Positions 32,390-43,293 of a stretch of DNA of 64,000 bases are shown here, piece by piece. The DNA is from Adiantum capillus-veneris (taxonomy: Eukaryota; Streptophyta; Polypodiopsida; Polypodiales; Pteridaceae): positions 159,172,247-159,236,246 of the forward strand of contig CM043943.1 of assembly GCA_014529385.2 (NCBI GenBank), read 5' to 3'. Each line of letters begins with the position of its first letter. Positions within the stretch are counted from its first letter, which is position 1. The notes beneath the pieces are model-generated. The model was not told where the DNA came from. It did no database searches and saw only the letters and a program-made list of their open reading frames with translations. Both the position numbers and the translations under genes were made by a program.

Positions 32390-32743
32390 CCACCTATTGT
32401 TCTTGTGCATGTTGAATTTTGACTGCATCCACATTCCAATCTATCTGCACATTATACTCTTTTTGCCAAGGTTGTCCCAACAACATGGGGTGTTGTGTGC
32501 TTTCATCCTCAACCACATAAAACTTGTGTGGATAAATATATTGATGTACCTATACATGCAATATAATCCAGCCCAATGTTTCAGCAAATGTGATGTACTA
32601 CTTTCCAGCACTTGTGGGGTAGACCTTTAGGCTTGAGCTATTTGTATAATCTGTAAGAGATTAGATTTGCTTGAGCTCCAGAATTAAGCAATGCCGTCGA
32701 TTCAACTTGATTGCTACCCACTTTGACTGCAATTATTGGCTCC
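32390..32743 (-). pseudogene. Retropepsin-like domain downstream of integrase (element 2, - copy), 3' part
   Basis: Directly after the solo LTR, the minus strand reads EPIIAVKVGSNQVESTALL, then the active-site loop NSGAQANLISYRLYK, with D-S/T-G altered to N-S-G. After stops and a frame change it continues LGWIILHV, YPHKFYVVEDE, then HPMLLGQPWQ and YNVQIDWNVDAVKI. That is the C-terminal retropepsin signature with an L-L-G-x-P-W loop. The order matches the plus-strand copy point for point. The loss of the catalytic Asp and the stops make it inactive. Confidence 0.7.
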
Positions 32744-34224
32744 TGTCATAATAATCAATATCTAATTCTCCTAAATGATTTTCTCATATTAAACTGATCA
32801 TTTAATGTGGGGAAGTGCCAGGGGAGAAAAAGCTAGAATATTGACTAAGCTAGCAGACCGGCCACTGTAGGGATCCAAAGGAGGGAAAATAGAGATCCAA
32901 AGGGGAGGCCATCTGCAAAAGAGCCATGTGCAACAATGGGCTAAAAAGACCCTAAGGTTCAGCCCATTAAGACTTCCAAAATACTAAGGTTCCAAAATTC
33001 AAAGGTTGTGTCCAAAGGTCAAACCTAGGGGAAATTGGATGCTTTGTGTGTGACTAAAAAGTCTTGGCATATCCCTACATGGGAGGGGGTGAGCCTTGAG
33101 AGTAGGGGATGAGAGAGAAAGACACACACACACACACACACACAGGCTCCCTTTACACAAAGGGAATGAGGGACACATGTCAGCTCCCTAGGCCAGATGC
33201 CCACAAGGTGTGCCCAATTTCTATTGGATGACCCTTGAAGTGGACCAATGAGAATTAAGCTAGAGTAAATCTAGTTTAATTAATTTAAAAGCATTTAATA
33301 AAAGAAACCAATGAGAATTAAGTCTCCTAAAAGACTATTGGGCAATCTCCCAAGGGGTCCAATGAGCATTCAGGAGCCCAATGGCTTGCCTGATTCCTAT
33401 TGGCCAGGAGGCAAAGGGGTCCAATGAGAGTTTAGTTTAATTATTTAATTACCTAAAGCTCTCACAAAAGGGGAAAGGGGGACACATGTCAAAAGGCTAT
33501 CACTTATGTTGCTTAATGGTGATTGGCTTGACTTGGGGAGGGACAATGAGGCTTCAGCAAGAGAAAATAGCAAGAGGGCTCGCCCAAGAGAGAGAGGGGG
33601 CTGATTTTTGCAAGGCATTAGCACACACACAGTCTATGTGTGAAGCAAAGAAGACTATCTTTTCCCAAGCTTTAATGGAGAGCTCATCACCTACTCCAAG
33701 CTTGTGAGATAGAAGCCTACATCAACACACTCTTGGTATGTGGATGTACATCTTTCTCGTAAGATACTCCTTCTTCCTCTCAATCTACTCTCATACCCTG
33801 CTAACTCTCACCATCTTCGAAGGTGTGTGAGGTCTTGGGTCTGAGAACGGGGATAATTAAAGTTGTGTTTGTTAGTGTTTTGCTTAGTGCATGAAGCTTT
33901 CATCTTCATTGCACTAGCTAGTCTTGAAGGAACACAAAGAATTGTATTGTACAATGTCTCTCTTGATGGGAGAAACCATAATACAAAGCCTTTTGGAGGG
34001 GGGACCGGCTCCATGAAAATCCGGTCCTCAACTGTTGTCAATAGCTTAATTTCTCTCTCTTTTGAAAGTATTGTCGATGCTATCTAACTAGGTGTTATGA
34101 TTTTTGTTGCTCTCTCCACCCAAGCACTCTTGTAATTCTCATTAGGAATCTATTCTAATGAAATTCCCACTATGTTCATGCTCATTCCCGCTACACACAA
34201 GTTATTAGGCCATTAAATGTTACA
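32744..34224 (+). mobile_element. Solo LTR with 5-bp target duplication GCTCC
   Basis: It begins TGTCATAATAATCAATATC and ends ATTAAATGTTACA. It is flanked by GCTCC on both sides (32739-32743 and 34225-34229). It belongs to the same family as the LTRs of the chromovirus at 51-59 kb: the start is homologous and the GGGACCGGCTCCAT block and TTACA end are shared. A (CA)n run lies near 33122-33143. Removing it rejoins a protease-linker frame on the minus strand (NFDEDTV joined to EPIIAV). No internal domain is present, as expected after LTR-LTR recombination. Confidence 0.88.
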
Positions 34225-34392
34225 GCTCCACTGTGTCTTCATCAAAATTCGTTAGTCGAATAGCATTTATTCACAACGGTGATCCACATTGTTGTTGTTG
34301 TCGTAGAAGCCGTCTTTTTGCAATGCGTTCTTTTGCTTCTGGTTGGGCTTCTTCTCGTACCCTCTGTTTCTCCTTCATCCGTTGTTTTTCTT
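34225..34392 (-). pseudogene. Linker between integrase and the second protease (- copy)
   Basis: On the minus strand the text MKEKQRVREEAQPEAKERIAKR, then RLLRQQQQ, a stop, and NAIRLTNFDEDTV, leads into the protease on the other side of the solo LTR. It aligns with the linker of the plus-strand copy (VIDEAQEEARL, FKRKSSLKNQQ). It overlaps the last codons of the integrase frame in a different phase, so a single frameshift separates them. Confidence 0.65.
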
Positions 34393-35400
34393 GATGGTTT
34401 TGTTGAAGCATATCCTGTGTTGTGGTAAATGATATTTTTTTAATCGACACCCACTAATCCAATTTGGCATTTCTTCACCTTCTAATGTAGCGAGCTTGAC
34501 AGCTCCACTTTGCGATAAGTCACTAATCACAAAGGGTCCCATCCCTGGATTTTTAAGTTTCTTGGCGTGTTGCTTCAAGGTATAAACAAGCACATAATCA
34601 CCTGTTTTGAACTCTTTCGTGTGCACATGCTTGTCAAAAAACTCTTTTTGTCTTCTCTTTTTAGCATAGATCGAAGCTACAGCTCTCAATCGCAGTTCAT
34701 CTAAATTTTCAAGATCATCCACTATTGAAGAGAGCTCATGCCCTATGCATTCTAAGAGTTTTGCTACTCGTAGAGTTGGAATTAAGAACTCTATGGGTAA
34801 TATAGCGTTTAGACCAAACACCATGTTGTACGGTGTCTTTCCGATTGATATTTTGTAAGCTACCCTGTATGCCCATAGTGTTGAGTGTAACTGCTGATCC
34901 CAGTCTGTCCTTGACTCTGATACAATTTTAGTTAGAACAATGCACAGTGTTTTATTTGTGGCCTCAGCTTGTCGATTTGCCTGTCGATGATATGGAGTAG
35001 ATTTTCTATGTATGACCATGAATTCCTCTAGTAGATATTCAATGAATTCATTAAGAAAATATGTTCCTCGATCACTAACAATTTCTATTTGTAACCCGTA
35101 TCGTACAAAGACATTCTCATACAAAAATTGTGCACTGGTTCTTGCGTCTGCTTTTTGTGTTGCCTTGGCTTCCATCCATTTTGTGAGATAGTCCGTACAC
35201 AATGATATATTGGGTATGGGTGTGATATGCAGGGGGTGAAATAGGCCCCACAAAATCAATGCCCCATTTTGCAAATTCTCTTGCTCCCATCATTGGCCGT
35301 AGTGGCTTCTCATCTCTCTTTATCGGCACTTTTGTGCGCTGACATGGGTCACAACGCTTTACAAACTCCTCAGCATCCATATGCAATGTAGGCCACCATA
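34375..35400 (-). pseudogene. Integrase of element 2 (- copy)
   Basis: Frame changes near 35200-35270 split the domain. The zinc-binding end MHMDAEEFVKRCDPCQRTKV is followed by the core. WGIDFVGPI carries the first Asp, IVSDRGTYFLNEFIEYLLEEF the second, and QANRQAEATNKTLC the Glu. Downstream are the conserved TPYNMVFGLNAILPIEFLIPTLRVA and the GPY/F segment MGPFVISDLSQSGAVKLATLEG. The frame ends at 34375, shortly after WISGCRLKKYH. All three catalytic acidic residues are present, but the reading frame is broken at the N-terminal side. Confidence 0.8.
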
Positions 35401-36060
35401 TTCCTATGGTTAAGAAAATTTTTGCCGTCTTATCGCCTGAAAAATGGCCTCCACTTATGCCTCCATGTGCGTGTTCTAGAATCAGCAGGTATTCACTTTC
35501 ACTTGCACAGATTCTAAGTTGATTTTCCTTTCCTCGCTTATAGAGTTGATTCCCAATTAAATTAAAGCCGTGAGCCTCCAGCTCTATAGCCCTTTTCGGT
35601 GCTTTTGTCTGTTTTCAGGAAATGTCCTTGTTGTTAAGAAATCAATGATATATTGACTCCATGCAGGGGCAATGTTTACCTGAAACAGTGTCGCATGATC
35701 CACTAGTTGTTTGGCACTACATATAGTACAATTGTTAACATAAGCGTGTGTGTCATCATACATAGTTTGCCAATAAACCCCTAATTGTTTCAGTCTCTGG
35801 TGTGTTTTCATTGTTGAACAATGAAATGCACAATCTTGGACGTGTGCTTCTTCAAGATAACACTCAAATTCCTCCGGATTTATACATAATCGTAGATGAT
35901 ACAGATCCTAGATGATACAGCCGTCTTGCAATCAACTAAAAGTTTTTTGTTTGTCGAATGGTTTGTTGTTTGGGTCTGTCTTCCCTGTTATCAAATCTAC
36001 TTCCAAAGGAAAGAATGCTAACAATTTCCTGAGACCATTTGGGTATCATTTCAATATTGA
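35401..36060 (-). pseudogene. RNase H-integrase connector of element 2
   Basis: A minus-strand frame at 35811-35584 reads KTHQRLKQLGVYWQTMYDDTHAYVNNCTICSAKQL, then APAWSQYIIDFLTTRTFPENRQ. This is polyprotein between RNase H and the main integrase. It contains a CxxC pair reminiscent of an additional zinc-binding segment. The rest of the stretch is degraded coding. Confidence 0.55.
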
Positions 36061-36064
36061 AAAT

Positions 36065-36640
36065 TTAAGCATCAGGTATGTCATCGTCTTTTCCTTCAGG
36101 AGCTTCCCCGTTTTGCAGCCTTGAAAGATGATCCACCCGTAGATGAGTTTTACCCTTTTTGAACACCATTGTGAAGTCAAACTCTAGCAATATAATAAAC
36201 CAGCGTACAATTCTCTCAGTATTGCATGGTTTATTTACAAGATACAAAAGAGCTTGATGATCTGTGAAGAACACAAAGTTGTTTGCGAGCAAATAATTCC
36301 GAAATTTGTTTATAGCATAAATCATTCCTAACCCCTCTCTTTCAGTGGTTGTGTAGTTCTTTTCTGCACTATTTAGCTGTCGGCTTGCATAACAAACTGG
36401 AAAATCCATTGTTCCATCTCCAGGTTGAGCCAGAATACTCCCGATTGCATATGCAGATGCATCAATGTGAATATGGAATATCTTTTTCCAATCTGGTGCT
36501 TTAAGTATTGGTGCTGATACAAGGTTTTCTTTAAGCTTTTGGAATGAAGTTTCACACTTAGTCCAATCGAAACTGACTAACAAACGATACAGAGGTTGTG
36601 CTATGACTACATACATATATATGAATCTTCAATAATATCC
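36065..36640 (-). pseudogene. RNase H of element 2
   Basis: An open frame of about 180 codons contains FDWTKCETSFQKLKENLVSAP, the first catalytic Asp in IHIDASAYAIGSILAQ, then VCYASRQLNSAEKNYTTTEREGL. Next come the second acidic site FRNYLLANNFVFFTDHQALLYL and RIVRWFIILLEFDFTMVFKKGKTHLRVDHLSRL. This is a full Ty3/gypsy RNase H layout (order D-E-D), and it is one of the better preserved domains in the minus-strand complex. RT lies immediately upstream and the connector to integrase downstream. Confidence 0.8.
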
Positions 36641-37023
36641 GCAGTGTCCCATGAAGGATTGTACTTGTTTGGCATTAGTAGGCCTGGGCAAGTCTACTAT
36701 GACTTTGATTTTGTCTAGGTCAGTGGTTATGCCATTTCTTGAGACAATATGTCCTAAGATGCGGCCTTGCCTAACCATAAAAATGCACTTTTCCGGGTTA
36801 AGACAGATTCGATATGTTCTGCATTTCTCAAATACCTTTTGTAAATGGTCAATATGTTCTTCTCATAGAAGAGAGTGTACACAGAGATCATCCATATATA
36901 TTCTAAGAATATTCTCAGGTATTCTTTGAATGCATGAGTCATTAACCTTTGAAAGGTAGCTGGGCATTGGTTAAGCCAAAAGGCATAACTTTATACGCAT
37001 ATATTCCACATTCTGTGGTAAAT
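36640..37023 (-). pseudogene. Reverse transcriptase C-terminal half of element 2
   Basis: The minus strand reads [19 protein letters not shown] at the right edge. In shifted frames it continues with the catalytic RIYMDDLCVHS (intact YMDD) and ends with LGKAASRYVLRNGITTDLDKIKVIVDLPRPTNAKQVQSFMGHCGYY. Stops and frame changes interrupt it. The N-terminal fingers are missing, because a solo LTR separates this part from a few degraded codons, after which the sequence is protease tail. Confidence 0.7.
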
Positions 37024-37702
37024 TGTAAGGTCCCCGCCCTAAAAGATCGGGGCGACATGGAAGATAGCCTTCTCTATCCTCTAAATCCGTTGACGACACC
37101 CTACTTCGATAATGCGAAGCAATGATACGAGCAACGAAAGAGAAGAAGACTTCCACCTATTGTGTTCGTAGTTGCAAGACCCTACGCCACAAGCCAGGTC
37201 GATGAGGTTAAAGGTTCTATGGACTCTAGATCTTACATTATAAGAGAAGAAATCCCTTTCACATATTAAGGATCCAAAAACAATGACTTTTTCCCCGCGT
37301 TTAAGAGGCATGGCCGCAATCCTTAAATCCAAAATATGACATGCGATAAATCTCTAGCTAACTGAGACAAAGTGAAAAGTACTCGACTAATCGAGTCCAC
37401 CCATCCTTGACTAGCAACTTGACCCAGTCCCGACTTTCCACACCACACGCACACTTTTTTCCACACTGTTTTACATATACAAACAGTGTTCCTTAATTAA
37501 TTCCAAACACATGTTCTTTCATACAGCCCTTCAAACAATACCAAAACAATTCAAACAACGCTAATGAAGGCAACCCTATTATTCAACCAAAACAACTTTT
37601 CCAATTTCTCATCATTTTGCCGCTACCCGCGGATTTTCTCTATCTAACCAATAGAGCCTTTGCAAAGGATTTATTCTCTAACCGCGAATTGCGCAACCTT
37701 CC

Positions 37703-37797
37703 CATCTCGCTAACCGGGAGGCATCCCGCTACCCACGAGGCATCTTGCTAACCGCCAGGCATCCCGCTACCCGCGAGGCATCTCGCTAACCGCGAGG
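37703..37797. repeat. Five 19-bp tandem units inside the solo LTR
   Basis: Five contiguous 19-bp units of the form CATCTCGCTAACCGSGAGG / CATCCCGCTACCCGCGAGG alternate between CTAACC and CTACCC versions. Diverged copies continue towards 37860. They are GC-rich in an AT-rich LTR and lie downstream of the exon-like leader. Confidence 0.9.
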
Positions 37798-38149
37798 AAC
37801 AAAAGAGAGCCGATAACCTTAGCTTTAATCTCCGCTATCCGCGGAGTCATCTCGCTACCCACAAGAACAAAATATATTCTTTCAACAATTCATCTCATTA
37901 ATGATTCATTAAACATGATCAACCAATTCTTCATATCAATCAAAAACCGCTTATCAAACAATAACAATTGATTAAACAATAACAATCCAGCAAACAATAA
38001 CAATTTGTCGAACAGTCCTTTCACTAGTCTATGAAAACATATGTGTGTTTTATGTGATAGAATCATGTTTTTCGGATGGTTTAAGGGTTCCCTATGCTTA
38101 GCTTCCCAAGTCAACATGAATAGCAATGCAGAATTATAAATTGTCTTAC

Positions 38150-38326
38150 CGGATTTGGAACGCGTATAGCTAACTCCTGTGCTGGAGTTTGGACGGCTTC
38201 GACTTCTTCTTCGGTTGATGCTTCCGCATGAGATCTGTTCGGAGTATACACCTTCCTTCCCACCTTCCTTGGTGGTGCAACGGCATGGGCATCCTTAGAA
38301 CTTCGTGTTACATGCTTCGGGGCCAT
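38150..38326 (-). CDS. Exon-like 59-codon leader inside the solo LTR
   Basis: A minus-strand TATA box CTATATAAAG (38531-38540) lies about 205 bp before the ATG at 38326. The frame MAPKHVTRSSKDAHAVAPPR, then KVGRKVYTPN and so on runs exactly 59 codons to CCG followed by GTAAG, a good 5' splice site. The basic Pro/Ser-rich N-terminus resembles the starts of some plant gag proteins (MAP+xxTRSS). So the LTR would supply promoter, start codon and first intron for a spliced element product. The downstream exon is not present because only the LTR remains. This is inferred from sequence signals. Confidence 0.45.
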
Positions 38327-38897
38327 AGCTTTGGAATGGAGAAAAGAAAAGCGCGTTGATGGAGAGAGAGAGAGTGTGTGTTCACAAATCGGGTGAAGGC
38401 ACGTCGAAGATTGGAGATGGAGATGGCTTGAAGATGAGAGGTTAAGGGAGAGAGGCTTCCTCCGGCGCGTCGTTGCAAGAGAGCTTCCGCTTCTGTAGAT
38501 GTGTGTGTTCAAAGTGAGAGGAGAAGGGTCCTTTATATAGGCACTAGGGGGGTGCTAAAAATACTGAGAGGTTTCAAGAATAGGAGAAGGAAAAGCGCAC
38601 GCGTCGTCGCGGCCTCTAAAATTTTATTTATTTTTTTTTGCGTTCGCGAATCCTATGCGCGATTTTAAAAAGCTTTATACTTACAAATTCTCATTCTATT
38701 TTAAAAGAGACAAAGAAAGAAGTGTCCTAATTTTGACTCACCTCTCTTTCTTTCCGAAAAATACTATCTCTAAGCTTTTTCTTCACACATAGATTAGGTT
38801 CCCACATAAACCTATAGTTCCACCCAAAGAAAGATCATAAATAAATGGATTCAGAATCCGATTTTCAATCAGATTGCTCTGATAAACTCATGATGAC

Positions 38898-40533
38898 TCA
38901 CAAAATTGCATGCTCGCTTGAGCTGTCTGAACTCTCGTTATCTGCATCGTTATTTACTTCCAGATGCTCAGAGGAGTTATAAAACTCTTCTTGTTCTGGT
39001 GGTTCTACAATCTCATCTCCTCCTGGTATAAGGTTTACCATGTAATAGGGTAGCACATCATAGCCATTCTTATCGCAAAATTTTGTCGTTGGGCTATCTG
39101 TAATGGTACAGACATCCAACGTTGCTAGTATGTGTTCCCATTCCAGAGGTTCTAAGGAATCTTCAAGAAAAGGTTCTGGAATATAATCCTTGTCCTCAAT
39201 ATCTCTTTCTAAGACGCATTCCTCTCTTTTTAAGCTCCCACAGTGTGAAGCTCTGCACATCCATAGCTCTTTTTTTTCTCCCTAACCATGATGGGAGTTC
39301 GGACCCTGCCAATGTAGTTGAATCAAACTCTTTCACTGGTGTCTGGTTAACATCTTTGTAACTATGGTCTTTTAGGTGTATTTTTGTTTTAGCCTTGCCA
39401 TGTCTGAGGTATATGTGGTCGTAACCCCAATCCTGGACCATCTTTAATTGTCTCATGAATGGTCTTCCCAAGATAATCTTGTAATTGTTCTTTTTGTCGA
39501 AATCGACTATTGCAAATGTATGCTCATACTCGATTCCGCACGAGGTGACAATTACTTTTTCTAAGAGTCCTAGAGGCTTTTCCATGAATCCATCTGCCAG
39601 TTGCAATTTCATTCTGGTAGCTCTCAAAGCCGGTTTTCTCCATTTTTTCCAGATTTCCTTGGTAGCAATAGCAACTCCTGCTCCACTGTCAAGAATAGCT
39701 TTGGAAACTACTCCTTGGAATTCTACTAGTAGCATGGTGTTTCCATCTTCTCCCTCGCAATATTCTCCAACCTTGTTTAAAGATACAGGCCTAGTGTTTA
39801 GTTGAGGCTTGTCCAATTCTCTGATCCCTTCTTGAAGCTTCGAGGTGGGGTCTTTTACTCCAAATTTTTCTAAGCATTTGCCTACGGTGGTCCACATGTT
39901 TGGTCGTAACCTCAGGAGTTCGGCTAATGTGATTGTGCATGCCACAGGGGTGGACAATAACTCAATCAACCCTTGTGAATCCATCACTCTGTTAGAAGAA
40001 AGTCTTTGAGGTGGGATTGCTCTCACCTCAGACTTGGCTTCTTTGTCCCCTAGGTAAGAGGGTAGAGTTTTTAGCGAGTCTGGTTGGTTGTGCCTCGAAC
40101 TAATTGATCCCTGGTCTCCCCCTTGTGAATGCATATCAAAGTTCATTTGTGATCTTGCCCCAAATTCTTCAACAGGAGGTAAGATCTCATTTTTCTCTTT
40201 TCTCGTGCTATTCATTTGGTAGCTCACCCGGTTAGCTTCGTTGGCATCACGGATTTGCTTCCACAGGTTATCTAGACCGTTACAATCCATACCCATTTCT
40301 ACCAATGTTTTAGGCTGAAAACCATCCATTGTCTCATCTGTTGTATTTGGCACTATGATAGGCTCTCCCCTAGACTTAGAGACAGTCGTGAGTCTCTGCT
40401 TTGTGTCTACTTGTTTCTCTAGAGTTGGTTTGATAGGGGTTGAAGATGGTACTTCATGCCAACTTGCAGGTTTATCAAGCGGGTTTTCTATCAAGGATTG
40501 AGCTATTTCAATCACCTTTCGAGACATTTCCAA
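38898..40533 (-). pseudogene. First retropepsin (upstream position) of the - strand gypsy complex
   Basis: A 445-codon minus-strand frame (40533-39196) contains a linker with TITLAELLRLRPNMWTTVGKCL, then the protease. MLLVEFQGVVSKAILDSGAG holds the DSG triad, followed by VAIATKEIWKKWRKPAL, YEHTFAIVDFDKKNNYKIILGRPFMR and MVQDWGYDHIYLRHG. All key motifs (DSG, ILGRPF) are intact. An overlapping frame at 39260-38898 continues with an acidic tail (DKDYIPEPFLEDSLEPLEWE onward) towards RT. This is the canonical protease position, 5' of RT. The same minus-strand complex also has a second protease beyond integrase at 32.4-34.3 kb. Confidence 0.75.
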
Positions 40534-41150
40534 CCTCTATTTTTCTATTTCGGCATATGGATAAGTCATCCATCTTTGCTCTTGGGTTTGGTTGTTTTTG
40601 AGTCTGGCTTCGTAAGCTTTTAAAAGTGCGTCTAACTGCTCATTTACCTTTTCTGCCAACATTGATCCTCCTGATCCTGCACTTTTGGGTTCTACTATTT
40701 CCTTTGGTACTATGGTTGCCGCAGTGTGTGAGCTTAGACTAGCTAGATCCTCTAACCGCTCTAGTCTATACTTTGTGTGTTTCAACTCCTTAGATAGAGC
40801 CATTTGCTATTGTTCTCTGCTGGCTTTCATACGCGCCTTTCTAGTTTCCAAGTGCTTCTCTGATTGTTCCTTTCTGAACTTGAGGCATCGGTTGTTGGCT
40901 CTTCAATTATGGGTTCATTCGTCATTCTTTGAGCTTGGGCTCGTGTCACTGCCTAAATAGGTATTATTGTCTCATTTTTTGACCCTCCACTGGAAGGCAT
41001 TGCTTCCAACATGTTCAAGGTAGTTTTTGCTCCTTTGCTTGGGTTCTTAGGAAAATCAGGAATCAAATGAGTAATTCCACACTCGATGCAATATGTGTTG
41101 ACTCTAATGATTTCATCATGAGGAAAGTCTCTTAGCCGTCTCCACCACAC
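40534..41150 (-). pseudogene. Gag-protease linker with second knuckle
   Basis: Minus-strand frames hold YCIECGITHLIPDFPKNPSK, a degenerate zinc knuckle whose last Cys is lost, followed by a coiled-coil-like stretch (ALSKELKHTKYRLERLEDLA and VNEQLDALLKAYEARLKNNQ). They connect gag to protease in the right order. Confidence 0.55.
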
Positions 41151-42934
41151 TTGTAGCAGGGTCCCTTAGGTTGTTGAGGTGCTCCTTGAGCTCCTCTTTG
41201 TTGGTATGCATGTCTCTGTCCGCCCGTGCCTCCGTTGGCTATGAACAACAATGTTCGTTCATCCAAGCTATATCTTCCTACTCCTGTTGCCTGTGCAGCT
41301 GTTGGTGGTCCTGCACTTCCCATCAGTTTCCATGGTTCTGGTGTTGGGGGTTCTTCCAGTGGATAATAGACAGGATTTGCAGCATATCCATTGGGATCTT
41401 CGTAATATGCATGCATAGGCACCAAAGCCTTCTTCTCTGGTTCGGTTATTGTTGGTGTGTATCTCATGCCTACTGGTCGTAATCCTGGTAGGGGTGGCTG
41501 CTGCCCCAACACTGGTTGTGGTCTTTCTATACCTACAGGTCCTGGTAGGTTGCTTGCTTGATACCTAGGCATCGGCGGAAGTTGAGGAGATGCTACCTGA
41601 GCCTGGGGAGCACAAGGTCTCTCTCTCACATATCCCTTGTTATAATAACATTTCTCCGTCACATGGTTTGTCCATTTTTTATCAATAGCACAGCATTTTG
41701 GCTGTTTAGCCTCAGGTTTGGCATACAAGTTAATCTTTTTTAGCACTTCCTCTACAAGCTGCTCCTGGCTTATAGCTACTTCTCCTTTTGGTTTTGTCTT
41801 AGCGGACTTGCTCCCACTTTATTGTGAGGATGAATCGTCATCAAGATCCTTGAATTCACCCTCCTTGTAGACCACACAATTGTCTACAAGGTAAAGAGCC
41901 TCCTTAGTTAACTCGTTTAACATCGTGCTCCTCTTCATATGTAAGTCCTTCTGGAGATCTACATTTCTTAGTCCTTGAATAAATATAAGCATAAGTCTCG
42001 ATTGAGTTGGCAGTTGTTCCACAGGGTAGAACTTAACATATCTTTTAGTCGTAGGGCTGCCTTTCGCAGAGACTCCCCTTTTTTCTGTTTGAATTTATGG
42101 ATTCAGAGACTGTATTCTGAGCTATCCCCCTTTGTGAGAATTCCTCAATAAACTCGTCAAACACCTCCTCCATAGACTCAAAGTCTCTACGCTCCACATA
42201 GTCAAACCAAGTAGCAGCATCCTCCTCTAGTGTTAGTCCAAACCCTACAAATTGGGTAGGGAAGTCTGACACCTCTTCGGCTCTAATTACACGCACAAGG
42301 GCTACTACATGATCTCTAGGATCTCTATTTCCCGTGTATTTCTTGTTTACCCATTTTTTCACTTGAGAAGGTGGTCTACAAATCTCATCATTGGATCTCC
42401 TCGGCCTTATCGATATACCTCCTCCGGCCTTCGGTAGTGGGCGTGTTCCTCTCCCAGTGGTGCTCCTAAGCCATAATTTCTTACGGTTCTTGCAAGAGAT
42501 GGTTTATCTCTTCAAACTCGCTCTATGGGTGGTCTTCCAAGCTCTATTGACCCTTGAGTTTTTGGCATACTCTCGCCTTGATACTGTGAATAGAGTGGTG
42601 GTTCCTGTAAATCCCTTAGCCCTCGTGCGGCTGGATAAACATCTCGGTTTTGGTCTTGTTCTAATGTTGCACTCTGTTGAAGCCATGCCTGCAATGATGG
42701 TTGGGTTGCTGGTTGGTTCTGGTAGTTGAACGCCTGTTGTCGGGTAGAATGTGAGGTCGCGTCATACTCCTCTGAAAATGGATTTGTCGATTTGCTAGGG
42801 GTGTAGGTGACTCTTGGCACTTCTTCGGGGGCATATGTTGATGCTTCTAGAAGTGTTTCCTTTTCTACCTCCTCTGGGAGAATACGTTTGTATTCTCGCC
42901 CGTACCTATCAACAAAAACAATATCCTTTTTCAT
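41132..42934 (-). pseudogene. Gag of the - strand gypsy complex
   Basis: The minus-strand frames, in order, are as follows. 42934-42512 is an N-terminal Gln/Pro-rich part (YGREYKRILPEEVEKETLLE; QPSLQAWLQQ). 42362-42045 is a capsid part, KKWVNKKYTGNRDPRDHVVA and GFGLTLEEDAATWFDYVERR, with FDEFIEEFSQRGI; this is the classic retrotransposon gag pattern. 42022-41819 is PTQSRLMLIFIQGLRNVDLQ. 41746-41132 is a Pro-rich part ending in the knuckle CYKCGGDG, broken by a stop. The frames shift several times. It is a clear gag domain with a CCHC start, and a stretch of proline-rich linker is unusually long. Confidence 0.75.
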
Positions 42935-43293
42935 AGTAATTTCACTGAAGAGAATAAGTAAAGAAGCTTGTCTTTGCTTAATTCATTTGGGTAGGGTTCT
43001 TTGCATCGGAAGCAAGAGACTATTCCCTTGCTCTCATGCTTGTAAATTCCCACATTCTCATTATAGGTAGAGACCCTAGTTGTTTTCTTATCATACATAA
43101 AAAGAGCTCCGGGTCAATCAATGTTTGGAGGTGGTTCTTGAGTTTCTGAAACCATTTTTCCTTTTGCCACGTTATCTCCATATTTGTTGTAGTCCTCAGG
43201 GTTACTAACTATCAGATAACGGTTCCCCTTTTTGTCTCGCAATCTATCTCCATCATCATAGATTGGAATTATTTCCAGTCTCTGAGCAGGTCT

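Larger units (their letters stand above)
37024..38837 (-). mobile_element. Solo LTR with 5-bp target duplication TAAAT, carrying an exon-like leader
   Basis: Reading the plus strand, the insertion begins TGTAAGGTCCCCGCC and ends AAGATCA. TAAAT flanks it on both sides (37019-37023 and 38838-38842). In element orientation (minus) it starts TGATCTTTC and ends CCTTACA. It contains a minus-strand TATA box, an ATG-initiated exon with splice donor, and a 19-bp tandem repeat. It interrupts the RT of the surrounding gypsy element, whose FTTECG frame resumes directly at the left border. No homologous LTR is seen elsewhere in the window. Confidence 0.75.

Noticed and set aside
32072-32422. Plus-strand frame rich in Leu, Val and Cys
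   Set aside because: It is the antisense of the Lys/Gln-rich Trp-motif frame and protease end; its hydrophobic composition follows from that.
37703-37797. CRISPR-like array
   Set aside because: Units are contiguous 19-mers without unique spacers, inside an LTR of a eukaryotic genome. The 34-bp units at 52.3 kb likewise lack spacers.
38876-38890. TTATCAGAGC on the minus strand as a primer-binding site
   Set aside because: Resembles TGGTATCAGAGC only partly, has no LTR end next to it, and lies between protease tail and RT coding.
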